Positions 52,359-60,332 of a DNA stretch of 64,000 nt are shown in pieces. The DNA is from JAJFUB01 sp964622325 (GTDB lineage Bacteria > Armatimonadota > Zipacnadia > Zipacnadales > UBA11051): contig CAZUOJ010000007.1 of NCBI GenBank assembly GCA_964622325.1, positions 9,581 to 73,580 on the forward strand, given 5' to 3'. Numbering within the stretch: position 1 is the stretch's first letter; every line of letters starts with the position of its first letter. Below the pieces are notes generated by a model. It made no database searches. It was not told the DNA's origin and was given only the letters and a program-made list of their open reading frames with translations. The translations under genes were made by a program, and so were the position numbers.

Positions 52359-53504
52359 GTGCTGCAAAAAATGCAAGGCCAGAATCAAAATGTTCGTTCA
52401 GCGATACTCCCTGAAAGCCCTTTATTCTTAACTGAGCTGCAGCAACATTTAGAAAAGCAGGGCCGAAAACTTTTTTATTTGCATGTGGAGCTGACTTCAT
52501 TTTGTAATAATCGCTGCCTCCACTGTTATGTGCTTCAATCCAATCATTATAAGCCCCAACATCTGCCCCTAAACTTTGTCATGGCGTTATGGGAAGCGGC
52601 AGCGGCCGAAGGCGTGTTGTTTTTGGCCTTGACAGGAGGCGAGCCGCTGCTGCATCCGGATTTCCCTCGTCTGTACGAGGCCGCTATCCGGCAGGGATTT
52701 CTCGTTACGCTTTTGTCCAATGGCACGCTGATCGATGAGCCCATGGCGGATTTTCTGGCGGAGCTGATGCCCTATTATATCAGCCTTTCTGTATATGGCG
52801 TTTCTGCAGACACATATGCGCGCGTCACCGGCAATCCCGCTGGGCAGGCCGCGTCGTTTAAGGCCATAGAATTGTTAAGGAAGCGCCAAGTCCCGCTTCG
52901 TGTCAACTTTATGCTTCTGCGGGAAAATTATCAGGAATGGCCGGAATTTGTCCGCTGGGCGGAGCAATCCGGGCTGCCCTATAGTCTGGATGGCGGGATC
53001 ACGCCGGCTCAATGCGGGGATCTTGCGCCTCTGGAGCATGCGCTGTCGGCCGAGGAACTGGCGCGGATAGAATGCAGTCTGCCGCGGGGAAGACGCGAAT
53101 TGGCAGAGCAGTGCGCCAGACAAGAACAGTCGCCGAGCGATCTGGCATTTCAATGTATGGCGGGCCTGGATCGTCTTTTTGTGAACGCGTGGGGGCGCGC
53201 CTCTGTCTGCGTGGAAGAGCCGCAAAGCTGGCCCCTGGATCCCCACGATGTTCACGGCTCCTTGCGGCGCCTCTTTTACGAGGAGTTCCCTCGTTTTCTG
53301 GCGCAGGAGAAGCTCGATGCGGAATGTCAGGAATGTTCATTATGGAGCCTGTGTCGGCGCTGCCCTGCCTGGCGCTATAAGCTCACAGGACGCCATGGCG
53401 CGCGTGTGCCGTATTTTTGCGAATTAGCCCGGGCTGAAGCCCGGATGTGTGCCGAAGCGAGCTTTATGGAGTCGGATAATGAAACGAATTGTCAAAAATC
53501 CTGA
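52359..53504 (+). CDS. radical SAM/SPASM peptide maturase
   Basis: The 381-residue protein has the radical SAM [4Fe-4S] motif C49-x3-C53-x2-C56 (SFCNNRCLHCY), the SAM-contacting LALTGGEPLLHPDF, and a C-terminal SPASM-type cluster region: QCMAGLDRLFVNAWGRASVC, then ECQECSLWSLCRRCPAW and YFCELAR. Such enzymes install carbon-carbon or thioether links in peptides, as in PqqE, sactisynthases and ranthipeptide synthases. The start is uncertain: GTG 52359 lies close to AAGGA, ATG 52371 is the alternative. It follows the two Cys-containing precursors and overlaps the PqqD-like gene by 26 bases, which together define the modification core of the locus. Confidence 0.88.
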   Translation: MLQKMQGQNQNVRSAILPESPLFLTELQQHLEKQGRKLFYLHVELTSFCNNRCLHCYVLQSNHYKPQHLPLNFVMALWEAAAAEGVLFLALTGGEPLLHPDFPRLYEAAIRQGFLVTLLSNGTLIDEPMADFLAELMPYYISLSVYGVSADTYARVTGNPAGQAASFKAIELLRKRQVPLRVNFMLLRENYQEWPEFVRWAEQSGLPYSLDGGITPAQCGDLAPLEHALSAEELARIECSLPRGRRELAEQCARQEQSPSDLAFQCMAGLDRLFVNAWGRASVCVEEPQSWPLDPHDVHGSLRRLFYEEFPRFLAQEKLDAECQECSLWSLCRRCPAWRYKLTGRHGARVPYFCELARAEARMCAEASFMESDNETNCQKS

Positions 53505-53763
53505 TTTTATTGTGCGACAGATTGGGGAGGAAACATTGCTCATTCCTATCGCCCGGGCGCGGGCGGATTTGAATGCTGTGCTCGTGCTTGAAGGAATTGG
53601 CGGCGTCATCTGGGAGCTGCTGGAGCAAAAGCCTACGGAACAGCAGCTGCTGGAGATATTGCAGGAGCAATATGAGGCTGACGCGCAAACGATTGCTAAG
53701 GATACAAGCCATTTTCTGCAAGAACTGCACGCTTTAGGCGCCATCTTTTTTCAAGAGGAATAA
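53479..53763 (+). CDS. PqqD-family RiPP recognition element protein
   Basis: The 94-residue protein is a PqqD-like winged-helix domain: NPDFIVRQIGEETLLIPI, LNAVLVLEGIGGVIWELLEQ and a C-terminal helix ending in LHALGAIFFQEE. PqqD proteins bind the leader of a precursor and present it to the radical SAM enzyme. ATG 53479 lies inside the end of the maturase gene with TGGAG 7 bases upstream, so translation is coupled; GTG 53449 is rejected. Its presence strongly supports the nearby short peptides as substrates. Confidence 0.88.
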   Translation: MKRIVKNPDFIVRQIGEETLLIPIARARADLNAVLVLEGIGGVIWELLEQKPTEQQLLEILQEQYEADAQTIAKDTSHFLQELHALGAIFFQEE

Positions 53764-53805
53764 AATCCAGGCCAGAACGCTCGGAAGGACTTTAAATCTC
53801 TTATT

Positions 53806-54702
53806 ATGAAAGCAAACGAAGCGCTTACATTTCGCATTGGCGGCATAGGCCTCCGCGTATGGGGCGGCAGCAACAATTATGAGCCGATTTGGGGACAGGA
53901 AAGCCTTTTTATCACAAATGAAGACATCGCGCCTCATTTAGAATTGCACATTCGCGAAAGCCCCGATTTACAATTGCCGCCCCAGGCGGAGCTTGCCTTT
54001 GACGCCCGGCCCTTGTGGACGGCGCATCGGCGCGGCCGGCAATTATGGCTATGTTTGTGGCACGGGAAGAAACTGGCGCGCATGGCGGAGCTTTCTCTGG
54101 ATAGCGCCGAGGGCGTTTTATATGTGCCGATTGTTTCTGACGGCGAATCGCCTGTCCAGCGCGCTCTGCAATATCCGATGCTATTGTTGCTCACGGCCTG
54201 GCAAATTGCCCGCGCGGGCGGCCTGTTGCTCCATGCCTGCGGCTTAATTTGGCGCGGCGTTGGCGTGGCGATGTGCGGGCGCAGCAATTCTGGCAAAACA
54301 ACGACTTCGCGGCTGTGGCGCCAGACGCCCGAAGCAGTCGTATTGAACGATGATCGCGTCATCGTGAGGCCAGCGGGACAAAACTTCTTGCTGGAAGGAA
54401 CGCCCTGGCATGGGGACGGCTATGCCTGCGCCAACGCCGCCGCGCCTCTGAAAGCGATTTTTAGTTTGCGGCACGGACAAATGAACATCTGGAAGCCATT
54501 AGAAGGGGCGCGTGCCGTAGCGGAGATATACGCCTCCGGAGTCTTGCCTCTGTATGATCCGGAGGCGATGGAGCGTGTTTATGGAACATGCCTTCGTCTG
54601 GCAGAAAGCGTCCCGCTCTGGATTTTTGAATTTGTTCCTGAAGCGCTGGCAGTGCACGATGCCCAACAATTTCTCCTGGCCGAAGGGATTGTGTCCCCAT
54701 AA
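53806..54702 (+). CDS. HprK-like (HPr kinase-related) protein
   Basis: The 298-residue protein ends in an HPr-kinase/PEPCK-like domain: P-loop G158-RSNSGKT-T166, then VVLNDDRVIV with the Asp pair D182-D183, followed by EGTPWHGDGYACANAAAPLK and AIFSLRHG. The N-terminal 130 residues are a beta-rich region unlike the HprK DRTGG domain. HprK-like proteins in lasso-peptide clusters phosphorylate the precursor; a similar role is possible here. No HPr gene is near. It starts 42 bases after the PqqD gene and ends 5 bases before the peptidase gene. Confidence 0.82.
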   Translation: MKANEALTFRIGGIGLRVWGGSNNYEPIWGQESLFITNEDIAPHLELHIRESPDLQLPPQAELAFDARPLWTAHRRGRQLWLCLWHGKKLARMAELSLDSAEGVLYVPIVSDGESPVQRALQYPMLLLLTAWQIARAGGLLLHACGLIWRGVGVAMCGRSNSGKTTTSRLWRQTPEAVVLNDDRVIVRPAGQNFLLEGTPWHGDGYACANAAAPLKAIFSLRHGQMNIWKPLEGARAVAEIYASGVLPLYDPEAMERVYGTCLRLAESVPLWIFEFVPEALAVHDAQQFLLAEGIVSP

Positions 54703-54707
54703 AGAAA

Positions 54708-55205
54708 ATGGAAGCAATCCGTTACATAGCTGTCGAGGAGCTGGCGAAGCTGCTGCAAGAGCAACTTGGAGAGGGGCGCAAAGTGCGTTTCTGCGTGCGG
54801 GGCGCCAGCATGCAGCCCTCGCTGCTAGAGGGGGATGTCATTGAAGTTGAGCCGACAACAGCCGAAAAGCTCCAGCCCGGCGATGTTGTCGTCGTCTGGA
54901 CAGAGGCCAATGATTTCTTTGTGCATCGGCTAGTGGCGAAAGCCCACGACAACACACACTGGCAATTGTTGCTATGGCCGGAGGCAGGCCGGCATTTACA
55001 TCAGCCCCTGCCAGAAACATGCGTGCTGGGCCGTGTAAGCTTTGTGGAAAGAAACGGACTGGCTGTGAATTTTTTCCGCCAGCCGCCCTGGCAGTTGCGA
55101 ACTAAGGGCTGGCTGCTTTTACGCATCTGGCGCTGGCGGAAGAAACTCTTGCGCCCTTTTGTCTATTTAGCCAAACTATTTGGCCAAGCTAAAGCAAATG
55201 TCTGA
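54708..55205 (+). CDS. S24/S26-type peptidase with Ser-His pair, soluble
   Basis: The 165-residue protein has the signal-peptidase-like nucleophile motif FCVRGASMQPSLLEGD (Ser34) and the second box FFVHRLVAK, in which His73 stands where bacterial type I signal peptidases have Lys. The Ser/His form is that of SipW/Sec11-type enzymes. Unlike those, there is no N-terminal membrane helix; only a basic, aromatic C-terminus (WLLLRIWRWRKKLL) could touch the membrane. In this locus it is the best candidate for leader removal. The gene begins 5 bases after the HprK-like gene and overlaps the GNAT gene by 8 bases. Confidence 0.8.
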   Translation: MEAIRYIAVEELAKLLQEQLGEGRKVRFCVRGASMQPSLLEGDVIEVEPTTAEKLQPGDVVVVWTEANDFFVHRLVAKAHDNTHWQLLLWPEAGRHLHQPLPETCVLGRVSFVERNGLAVNFFRQPPWQLRTKGWLLLRIWRWRKKLLRPFVYLAKLFGQAKANV

Positions 55206-55728
55206 TTTTATATGTTCCTTTTTGCGTCGTTTCGGACGGCTTCTGTACTGGCGGCCTCTCAGCCGCCTTGTGCGGGGCTCAGATGCTCGTTTCCACAGCC
55301 TCTTGCGTATTCAAGCCACGCCCGCTGGCTCGCCGCCTTCGGAGGGACAATTGTGGCAGGCCATCTATCGCCATAAAGTCGTTGGCTCGCTTACGCTTTC
55401 CTCATGCTTTGGCGAGACAATAAAAAGGCCTTCATGGTGGATTGTGAGCGCCTATGTCGCGCCCTGGCATCGCCGGCGGGGCATCTATCGACGGCTTTTA
55501 CGGGAAGCGCTCCAGGCCGCTCGGCAAGCCGGCATAGCCACTGTATTTGCTGCTGTGAGCAAGGGAAATTTAGCGGCAAACAAAGCCCTACAACAAGAGG
55601 GCTTTGTATTATGTGCGGAGCCGGAGCTCTGGGAAAAAGTGCGCGCTTATTACGCTCGTATTGCCGGCGAGGCGCCTGAAACCGTGCTTGTGTGGCAGGC
55701 GAATTTGATAAAGATGACGGCGCCATAA
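55198..55728 (+). CDS. GNAT-family acetyltransferase of the RiPP locus
   Basis: The 176-residue protein has GNAT motif A, SAYVAPWHRRRGIYRRLLRE, and the following VSKGNLAANKALQQEGFVLC, typical of the C-terminal half of the fold. The N-terminal region is basic (RRFGRLLYWRPLSRLVRG). It may acetylate the matured peptide (for example an amino terminus or Lys) or confer self-protection; neither is shown. ATG 55198 overlaps the peptidase gene end by 8 bases; the TTG at 55180 is less likely. Last gene of the plus-strand RiPP operon. Confidence 0.82.
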   Translation: MSDFICSFLRRFGRLLYWRPLSRLVRGSDARFHSLLRIQATPAGSPPSEGQLWQAIYRHKVVGSLTLSSCFGETIKRPSWWIVSAYVAPWHRRRGIYRRLLREALQAARQAGIATVFAAVSKGNLAANKALQQEGFVLCAEPELWEKVRAYYARIAGEAPETVLVWQANLIKMTAP

Positions 55729-55763
55729 TTAATGAAGGCACGGGGAAATTCCTGTAAGCCTTA

Positions 55764-57083
55764 TTAGCGTTGAGGGAAGCTTTTGGCTTTTGCCCCGTAG
55801 CTCCTTGGCGCCGCGAGCGCGCCCAGATCTCGCGCAATCAGCCAATCCTCGTATAGAGCGCGCCACACGCCGGGATGACAGCCGGCATGGATTAAAGCGC
55901 GCGTCAGCAGTGCCGCTGCTTTCATCATCCCCCCGCTGGCTTTGGCTAAATTAACGATTATCCCCTGGCGCAGGATGCTTTCGTCACGAAGTGTGGAGGC
56001 CGCAGGCAAAAGCCGCCGAGCATCGGCCTGGGAAAGATAAGGCCAATTTGAGGGCAAAAAATGTCGCAAGGGGCTACGCTCCCTATGTGCTGATGGATTG
56101 AGGCGACGCAACAGAATCGGACGGAGCCGCTTATAAGCTTGTTCGGAAGCCGTGGAAGCATAGCTTTCCCAGCCAAAGGGCAGGCCAAACAGCTCCTGTA
56201 AAAAACGCAATTCAATGGCTAAAAGAGGCTTGAGGCCCAGCTCAGCGGCAAGCTGTGCTAGCCTTTCCGGCTGAGGCTGTAGGCAGGGCTGTGTGAGCTG
56301 CAAAAACAGGCCTGCCCAGGAGCCCAGAGCATGGAAGAGGAAGCCGTCCCGCGCCAGATAAGCGGCTTGAATGAGCACACAATCCTCCCGCGAGGGAAGG
56401 ATAAAGGGAACATCAAAGATTTCTTTGCGGATGGCCCTGGAGGCCAAATCTTGCAGCGCAGGCAAAGAAAAGGGCTGAAAAGCTTCGGGCAGAGGCAATG
56501 TCCAATGCAGCTCCACAAGAATCCGCCCGCGACGGCGTTCCGGCGCGTGGGCATCCCAGGGAATGCGGGGACGCGAGCCGGCAAGAGGCAGAAAGCCAGC
56601 TTCCTCTAAAAGCTTCAGGCCAGGCTCCACGCCCTCCGCCGGCAGAAGCACATCGACATCAGAGAGAAAACGCGGCAAATAATTCGGCCAGCAATGCGCC
56701 ACATAAGCCAGGCCTTTTATGGGCATCACAGGCGTGAGGCCCGCCTGTTGCAAACGCGCCAGAATTTCAGCTGCCGCAGCAAGCAGCTCACTTTGGAAAT
56801 CCACATACGAAAGATGAGTCTGGCGGAGCTGTTGGGCTTGAGCAGCAGGCAAAAGCGCCAGAAGGCCAGATTCTTGGAGCCGCATATAGCACAGGGAGCT
56901 CAGCCGATGAGCTTCGGCGCTGGCAAAAACATTTACGCCGGCGCGTAAAGCCTGCGCTAAGGCCGCTTCAAGCTGCTCTTGAGGCGCCCGCGCCACACAC
57001 GCCCGTAAAAACAAAAAAGCCGGGCTGGCCAAAGGCCCTCTTTTCGCTAGCGGCGCAAGCTCCATAGACACAATTCCCGGCAT
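55764..57083 (-). CDS. NTP_transf_5-type nucleotidyltransferase-family protein
   Basis: The 439-residue protein matches the uncharacterised nucleotidyltransferase family found beside lasso-peptide and other RiPP genes. Features are MPIKGLAYVAHCWP, the acid pair in LPRFLSDVDVLLPAEG, a strand with VELHWTLPLP and a long helical C-terminus. It probably transfers a nucleotide to, or modifies, an acceptor in the locus. It is convergent with the RiPP operon, 35 bases after the GNAT gene, so it is linked by position but transcribed separately. The ATG at 57083 has no strong ribosome site; ATG 57065 is an alternative. Confidence 0.78.
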   Translation of the reverse strand: MPGIVSMELAPLAKRGPLASPAFLFLRACVARAPQEQLEAALAQALRAGVNVFASAEAHRLSSLCYMRLQESGLLALLPAAQAQQLRQTHLSYVDFQSELLAAAAEILARLQQAGLTPVMPIKGLAYVAHCWPNYLPRFLSDVDVLLPAEGVEPGLKLLEEAGFLPLAGSRPRIPWDAHAPERRRGRILVELHWTLPLPEAFQPFSLPALQDLASRAIRKEIFDVPFILPSREDCVLIQAAYLARDGFLFHALGSWAGLFLQLTQPCLQPQPERLAQLAAELGLKPLLAIELRFLQELFGLPFGWESYASTASEQAYKRLRPILLRRLNPSAHRERSPLRHFLPSNWPYLSQADARRLLPAASTLRDESILRQGIIVNLAKASGGMMKAAALLTRALIHAGCHPGVWRALYEDWLIARDLGALAAPRSYGAKAKSFPQR

Positions 57084-57412
57084 AATGTTTGTGCTTTTAT
57101 TTCCCGAGGCAGCAGAAAAGATTTTCGGGAACGCATCGGATAAAGACTCTTTGTCCTAAAGCAATGCCCTGTATTGTAGAAAGCAGAAAAGGCAATTCTT
57201 TCTCTCGCCCTTTTGTAGAACATACTTTAAAAAGCTTTTTTTCCACAATAAATTGTCCCAGCCTGTTCCCACGGCAATATATCCTGCCTGTTCTGTACAA
57301 AAGCCCCAAAAAGAGAGCTTTTATCATCCAGGCTCCAATTAGAGCGTTAAGGCGAAAGGCTTTTCGCTAGAGAATTATAGTGCTTTCCTGCGATTGCGAA
57401 GCCTTATAAGCT
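57084..57412. other. intergenic region between nucleotidyltransferase and lutC
   Basis: It should hold the promoter of the minus-strand nucleotidyltransferase gene. A TATAAT on the minus strand (57379-57374) and small hairpins, such as GCGAAA-GGCT-TTTCGC and GAAGC-CTTATAA-GCTTC, are visible, none with a clear U-tract. A plus-strand frame at 57089-57370 has no family features and is not called. Confidence 0.4.
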
Positions 57413-58015
57413 TCACAGCATTATTACAAGCAATCGTTTTGGCCCCTGGGCAGGCACAACGACTGTTTTTTCAATGTCCGCAGTGCGGCTGGGGCCTGTA
57501 ATAAAAACAAAGGCTGTGGGCAAATCACGCCGGCGTTCCAAATCCAGCAGCGCCTCTGCCAATGTCCCGAGCATATCATTTCGCCGCCCTACAACTATGT
57601 GTATTTCTGGCAGCAGATAACAGGAGCGTGTCTGCGCCGCCTCCAGCCGCAAGCCGATTGTGGCTGTGTCTGCAATGATGTATTCGGCCTCTGTGATGGA
57701 GGCGACACAATCCGACATTTGTTCGTGTGTCGCTCGCTGAAGGGGCAAATGCGCCGCTACGGCTTCCGCGAGAGGCTTTTGCGCGACATAACATAAAGCG
57801 TCCGCCAGCATTACATGGGCACACAAAGAGGCAGCGGCTTCGGCCGGGCTTGCGGCGGCAATCAGCTCGCCCCCTAGCTCTTCTAATCGCTGGGCAAAAA
57901 GGGCATATCTGTCTGGAGGCAACACAGGCGGCACGGGGAAAGGCAGCGTCACGGCTTTATCTTTACATGCCGCCTGGATACGCTGAAAGATGCGTGTGCG
58001 CGCTTTTTGTGTCAT
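57413..58015 (-). CDS. lutC: lactate utilization protein LutC (LUD domain)
   Basis: The 200-residue LUD-domain protein is the third subunit of the LutABC L-lactate oxidation system. It shows AAASLCAHVMLADA, ASITEAEYIIADTATIGLRL, the conserved LLPEIHIVVGRRNDML and the C-terminal FITGPSRTADIEKTVVVPAQ. Its ATG follows the lutB stop after one base. The three genes lie in the order A-B-C on the minus strand, as in Bacillus and many other bacteria. Confidence 0.92.
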   Translation of the reverse strand: MTQKARTRIFQRIQAACKDKAVTLPFPVPPVLPPDRYALFAQRLEELGGELIAAASPAEAAASLCAHVMLADALCYVAQKPLAEAVAAHLPLQRATHEQMSDCVASITEAEYIIADTATIGLRLEAAQTRSCYLLPEIHIVVGRRNDMLGTLAEALLDLERRRDLPTAFVFITGPSRTADIEKTVVVPAQGPKRLLVIML

Positions 58016-58016
58016 A

Positions 58017-59417
58017 TCAATTTTTGGCCTGTTTGTCTGCAGAGATATTTTGTCGCCGCCACATTTGCAGAAATGTTTGCGGAGGCAAAGCCGGCAGCTC
58101 CCGACTCTGCCTCCAATTAGCTACAGGCGGCAAGAGCCCCCAAAATCTTCTGCCCGGCCAGAGAAAACGCAAAAGGCGGCCCGCGAACGCGTATAAACGG
58201 GGATGGCTGAAAATCCAGCTTAACAAATCCGTGCCTGTTTTCATCAGCCAGGGCGTGCATTGGCGGCTTGTCGGGCGTTGCCGCAGCAGCAAAAGAGCCC
58301 GATGGAGCCTGTTTTTTACAGGGCAGACATCCGAACAGGCGCCGCATAGTGTGCACACATGCGGCAGCTCAAAGGCCCAGGATTCCTGCGCCACAAAGGG
58401 AGCCCAGATGGAGCCAATTGCGCCCGGATAGATCCAATACGGATGGCCGCCGACTTTATTGTAAATGGGACAGATATTGCAACACACGCCGCAACGAATG
58501 CAGGCCAGGCCGTCGCGCGCAACAGGATCATTTAACATTCGTGTGCGGCCATTGTCCAGAAAGATGACATGCAGCTCCCGCGGGCCATCCGCATCGCCAG
58601 CCTGCCGCGGCCCGCTGATTAATGTTGTGTATGTCGTCAGCGTCTGGCCTGTGGAATTGCGAGCCAAAAGCCGCAAAAGCGGCCCCAAATCCTGCAGCCG
58701 CGGAACAATTTTATCGATCCCCACAAGCGCCACATGAACATCGCACAGCGCCGTAACAAGGCCCTGATTGCCTTCGTTATCGCAAATAACGATTGTGCCC
58801 GTTTCGGCAACAAGGAAATTAGCGCCCGAGAGGCCGATCTGGGCCTGTAAGAATTGTGGCCGCAAGGCGGCGCGCACAAGCAATGTAAGCTCGCGCGGAT
58901 CCTCTGTGTAAGGATGTCCGAGATGCTCGCATAAGAGCCGGCCACAATCCTGGCGGGACAAATGCACAGCTGGCGCCGTCATATGTGTGGGCGGATCGCC
59001 GCACAATTGTATCAAATATTCTCCTAAATCCGTTTCTATCGGCTCCACGCCCGCGCGGCGCAACGCCTCATTCAGACGCGTCTCCTCCGATGTCATTGTT
59101 TTGCCTTTGAGGATTTGCGTGGCGCCCAGCCGTTTCGCCAGAGCAATGAGATAATTATTCGCCGCCTGAGCATCTTCCGCCCAAAAGACATTCACGCCCC
59201 GGGCCTGCAATTGTGCTTCAGCCTGATGGAGCAACGAAGACAAATGCGCCAGCGTATATTGGCGAATATCATGTGCGGCTTCACGGAGCTCTTCCCATTC
59301 CGGCACTTCCGCGAGGCGTTCCTGGCGATGGGCCAAAGATGTGCTCATCGCCAGCGCCATCTTACGCCGCAGCTCTTTATCTGCTAATTTTTGGGCAAAA
59401 CGCTTTCGCAGATTCAT
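58017..59417 (-). CDS. lutB: lactate utilization iron-sulfur protein LutB
   Basis: The 466-residue protein has an N-terminal LUD domain (about 60-280, with GANFLVAETGTIVICDNEGN) and two [4Fe-4S] ferredoxin motifs: CIRCGVCCNICPIYNKVGG and CTLCGACSDVCPVK. It passes electrons from lactate oxidation. The frame is open to TTG 59489, just after the lutA stop, but ATG 59417 gives the usual LutB N-terminus (NLRKRFAQKLADKELRRKM), although a good ribosome site is not obvious for either. Confidence 0.92.
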   Translation of the reverse strand: MNLRKRFAQKLADKELRRKMALAMSTSLAHRQERLAEVPEWEELREAAHDIRQYTLAHLSSLLHQAEAQLQARGVNVFWAEDAQAANNYLIALAKRLGATQILKGKTMTSEETRLNEALRRAGVEPIETDLGEYLIQLCGDPPTHMTAPAVHLSRQDCGRLLCEHLGHPYTEDPRELTLLVRAALRPQFLQAQIGLSGANFLVAETGTIVICDNEGNQGLVTALCDVHVALVGIDKIVPRLQDLGPLLRLLARNSTGQTLTTYTTLISGPRQAGDADGPRELHVIFLDNGRTRMLNDPVARDGLACIRCGVCCNICPIYNKVGGHPYWIYPGAIGSIWAPFVAQESWAFELPHVCTLCGACSDVCPVKNRLHRALLLLRQRPTSRQCTPWLMKTGTDLLSWIFSHPRLYAFAGRLLRFLWPGRRFWGLLPPVANWRQSRELPALPPQTFLQMWRRQNISADKQAKN

Positions 59418-59505
59418 TGTGTGTGATGTGCAAACATCTTTTAATATTAAGCGAGAATAAACAATAGCCTTTTTTGTGTTTTGAGCCAATTCGGGACAAA
59501 ACGCT

Positions 59506-60237
59506 TCATTCCAGAAGCCCTAATCCTCGCGCTAATAGTTCGGCAATGTGTATTATTTTTATTGGCAGCTTTAGACGGGCTATACGTCCTTGGAGATGGA
59601 GCAAGCAACTGCCTTCCACGCCTGTAATATACTCTGCCTGTGTCGATAAAGCATGGGCAAGCTTTTCGTCAGCCAGGGCTGTAGAAATTTCCGGATATTT
59701 TACAGAGAAGGCGCCCCCAAAGCCACAGCAAACATCAGAGGCGGGCATTTCCCGCAATTCTAATTGGCGTACAGCCTGTAAAAGCGCACGCGGCTGGGCA
59801 CGGAGGCCCAATTCGCGTGTCGCGTGACAGGACTCGTGAAGCGTCACAGAAGCACGGAATTGCGCCCCCAAATCTGTGACGCCTAAATGATCGACAAGGA
59901 AGCTTGTAAATTCAAACACACGAGCGGCCAGCTCTTGAGCACAGGCCGCTTCGGGCCTGTTTTCAAAAAGCTCTCCATAATGATGACGAATCATGCTCAC
60001 ACAGCTGCCCGAAGGCGCCACAATCACAGGCTGATCAGCAAAGACATGCAGAAAGTGGCGAGCGATGCGGCGCGCTTGCGGCTTATGGCCTTGATTGAAG
60101 GCAATTTGGCCACAACATGTCTGTGCCGCGGGCACATGAACATTATGGCCTAGATGTTCCAGAATCCGGGCTGTCGCCAGCGCCACACGTGGCATAAATT
60201 GATCAATAAAACACGGCACAAAAAGCGCTATTTCCAT
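59506..60237 (-). CDS. lutA: lactate utilization protein LutA (CCG-domain)
   Basis: The 243-residue protein has two CCG cysteine-rich domains, one with AAQTCCGQIAFNQGH and one with ASDVCCGFGGAFSVKYPEIS. It begins IALFVPCFIDQFMPRVALAT, typical of LutA/YkgE and related heterodisulfide-reductase-type subunits. It is the first gene of the lutABC operon, with lutB starting soon after. No LldR-type regulator or lactate permease is in view. Confidence 0.92.
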   Translation of the reverse strand: MEIALFVPCFIDQFMPRVALATARILEHLGHNVHVPAAQTCCGQIAFNQGHKPQARRIARHFLHVFADQPVIVAPSGSCVSMIRHHYGELFENRPEAACAQELAARVFEFTSFLVDHLGVTDLGAQFRASVTLHESCHATRELGLRAQPRALLQAVRQLELREMPASDVCCGFGGAFSVKYPEISTALADEKLAHALSTQAEYITGVEGSCLLHLQGRIARLKLPIKIIHIAELLARGLGLLE

Positions 60238-60332
60238 AGAGAATGTTTCGTGACGTTAGATGGGATTAATTTGCGTCCCCTTGATGCTGAAAAATACACA
60301 ATGGCCTGAAATTTTTTCGTCGCAAAACAGCC

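Noticed and set aside
51564..57083. Classical lasso-peptide cluster
   Set aside because: The YxxP leader, kinase and nucleotidyltransferase fit, but there is no asparagine-synthetase-like cyclase or transglutaminase-like protease, and a radical SAM/SPASM enzyme is present instead.
57089..57370. 93-codon plus-strand frame upstream of the nucleotidyltransferase
   Set aside because: No ribosome site, no domain, and it occupies the expected promoter region.
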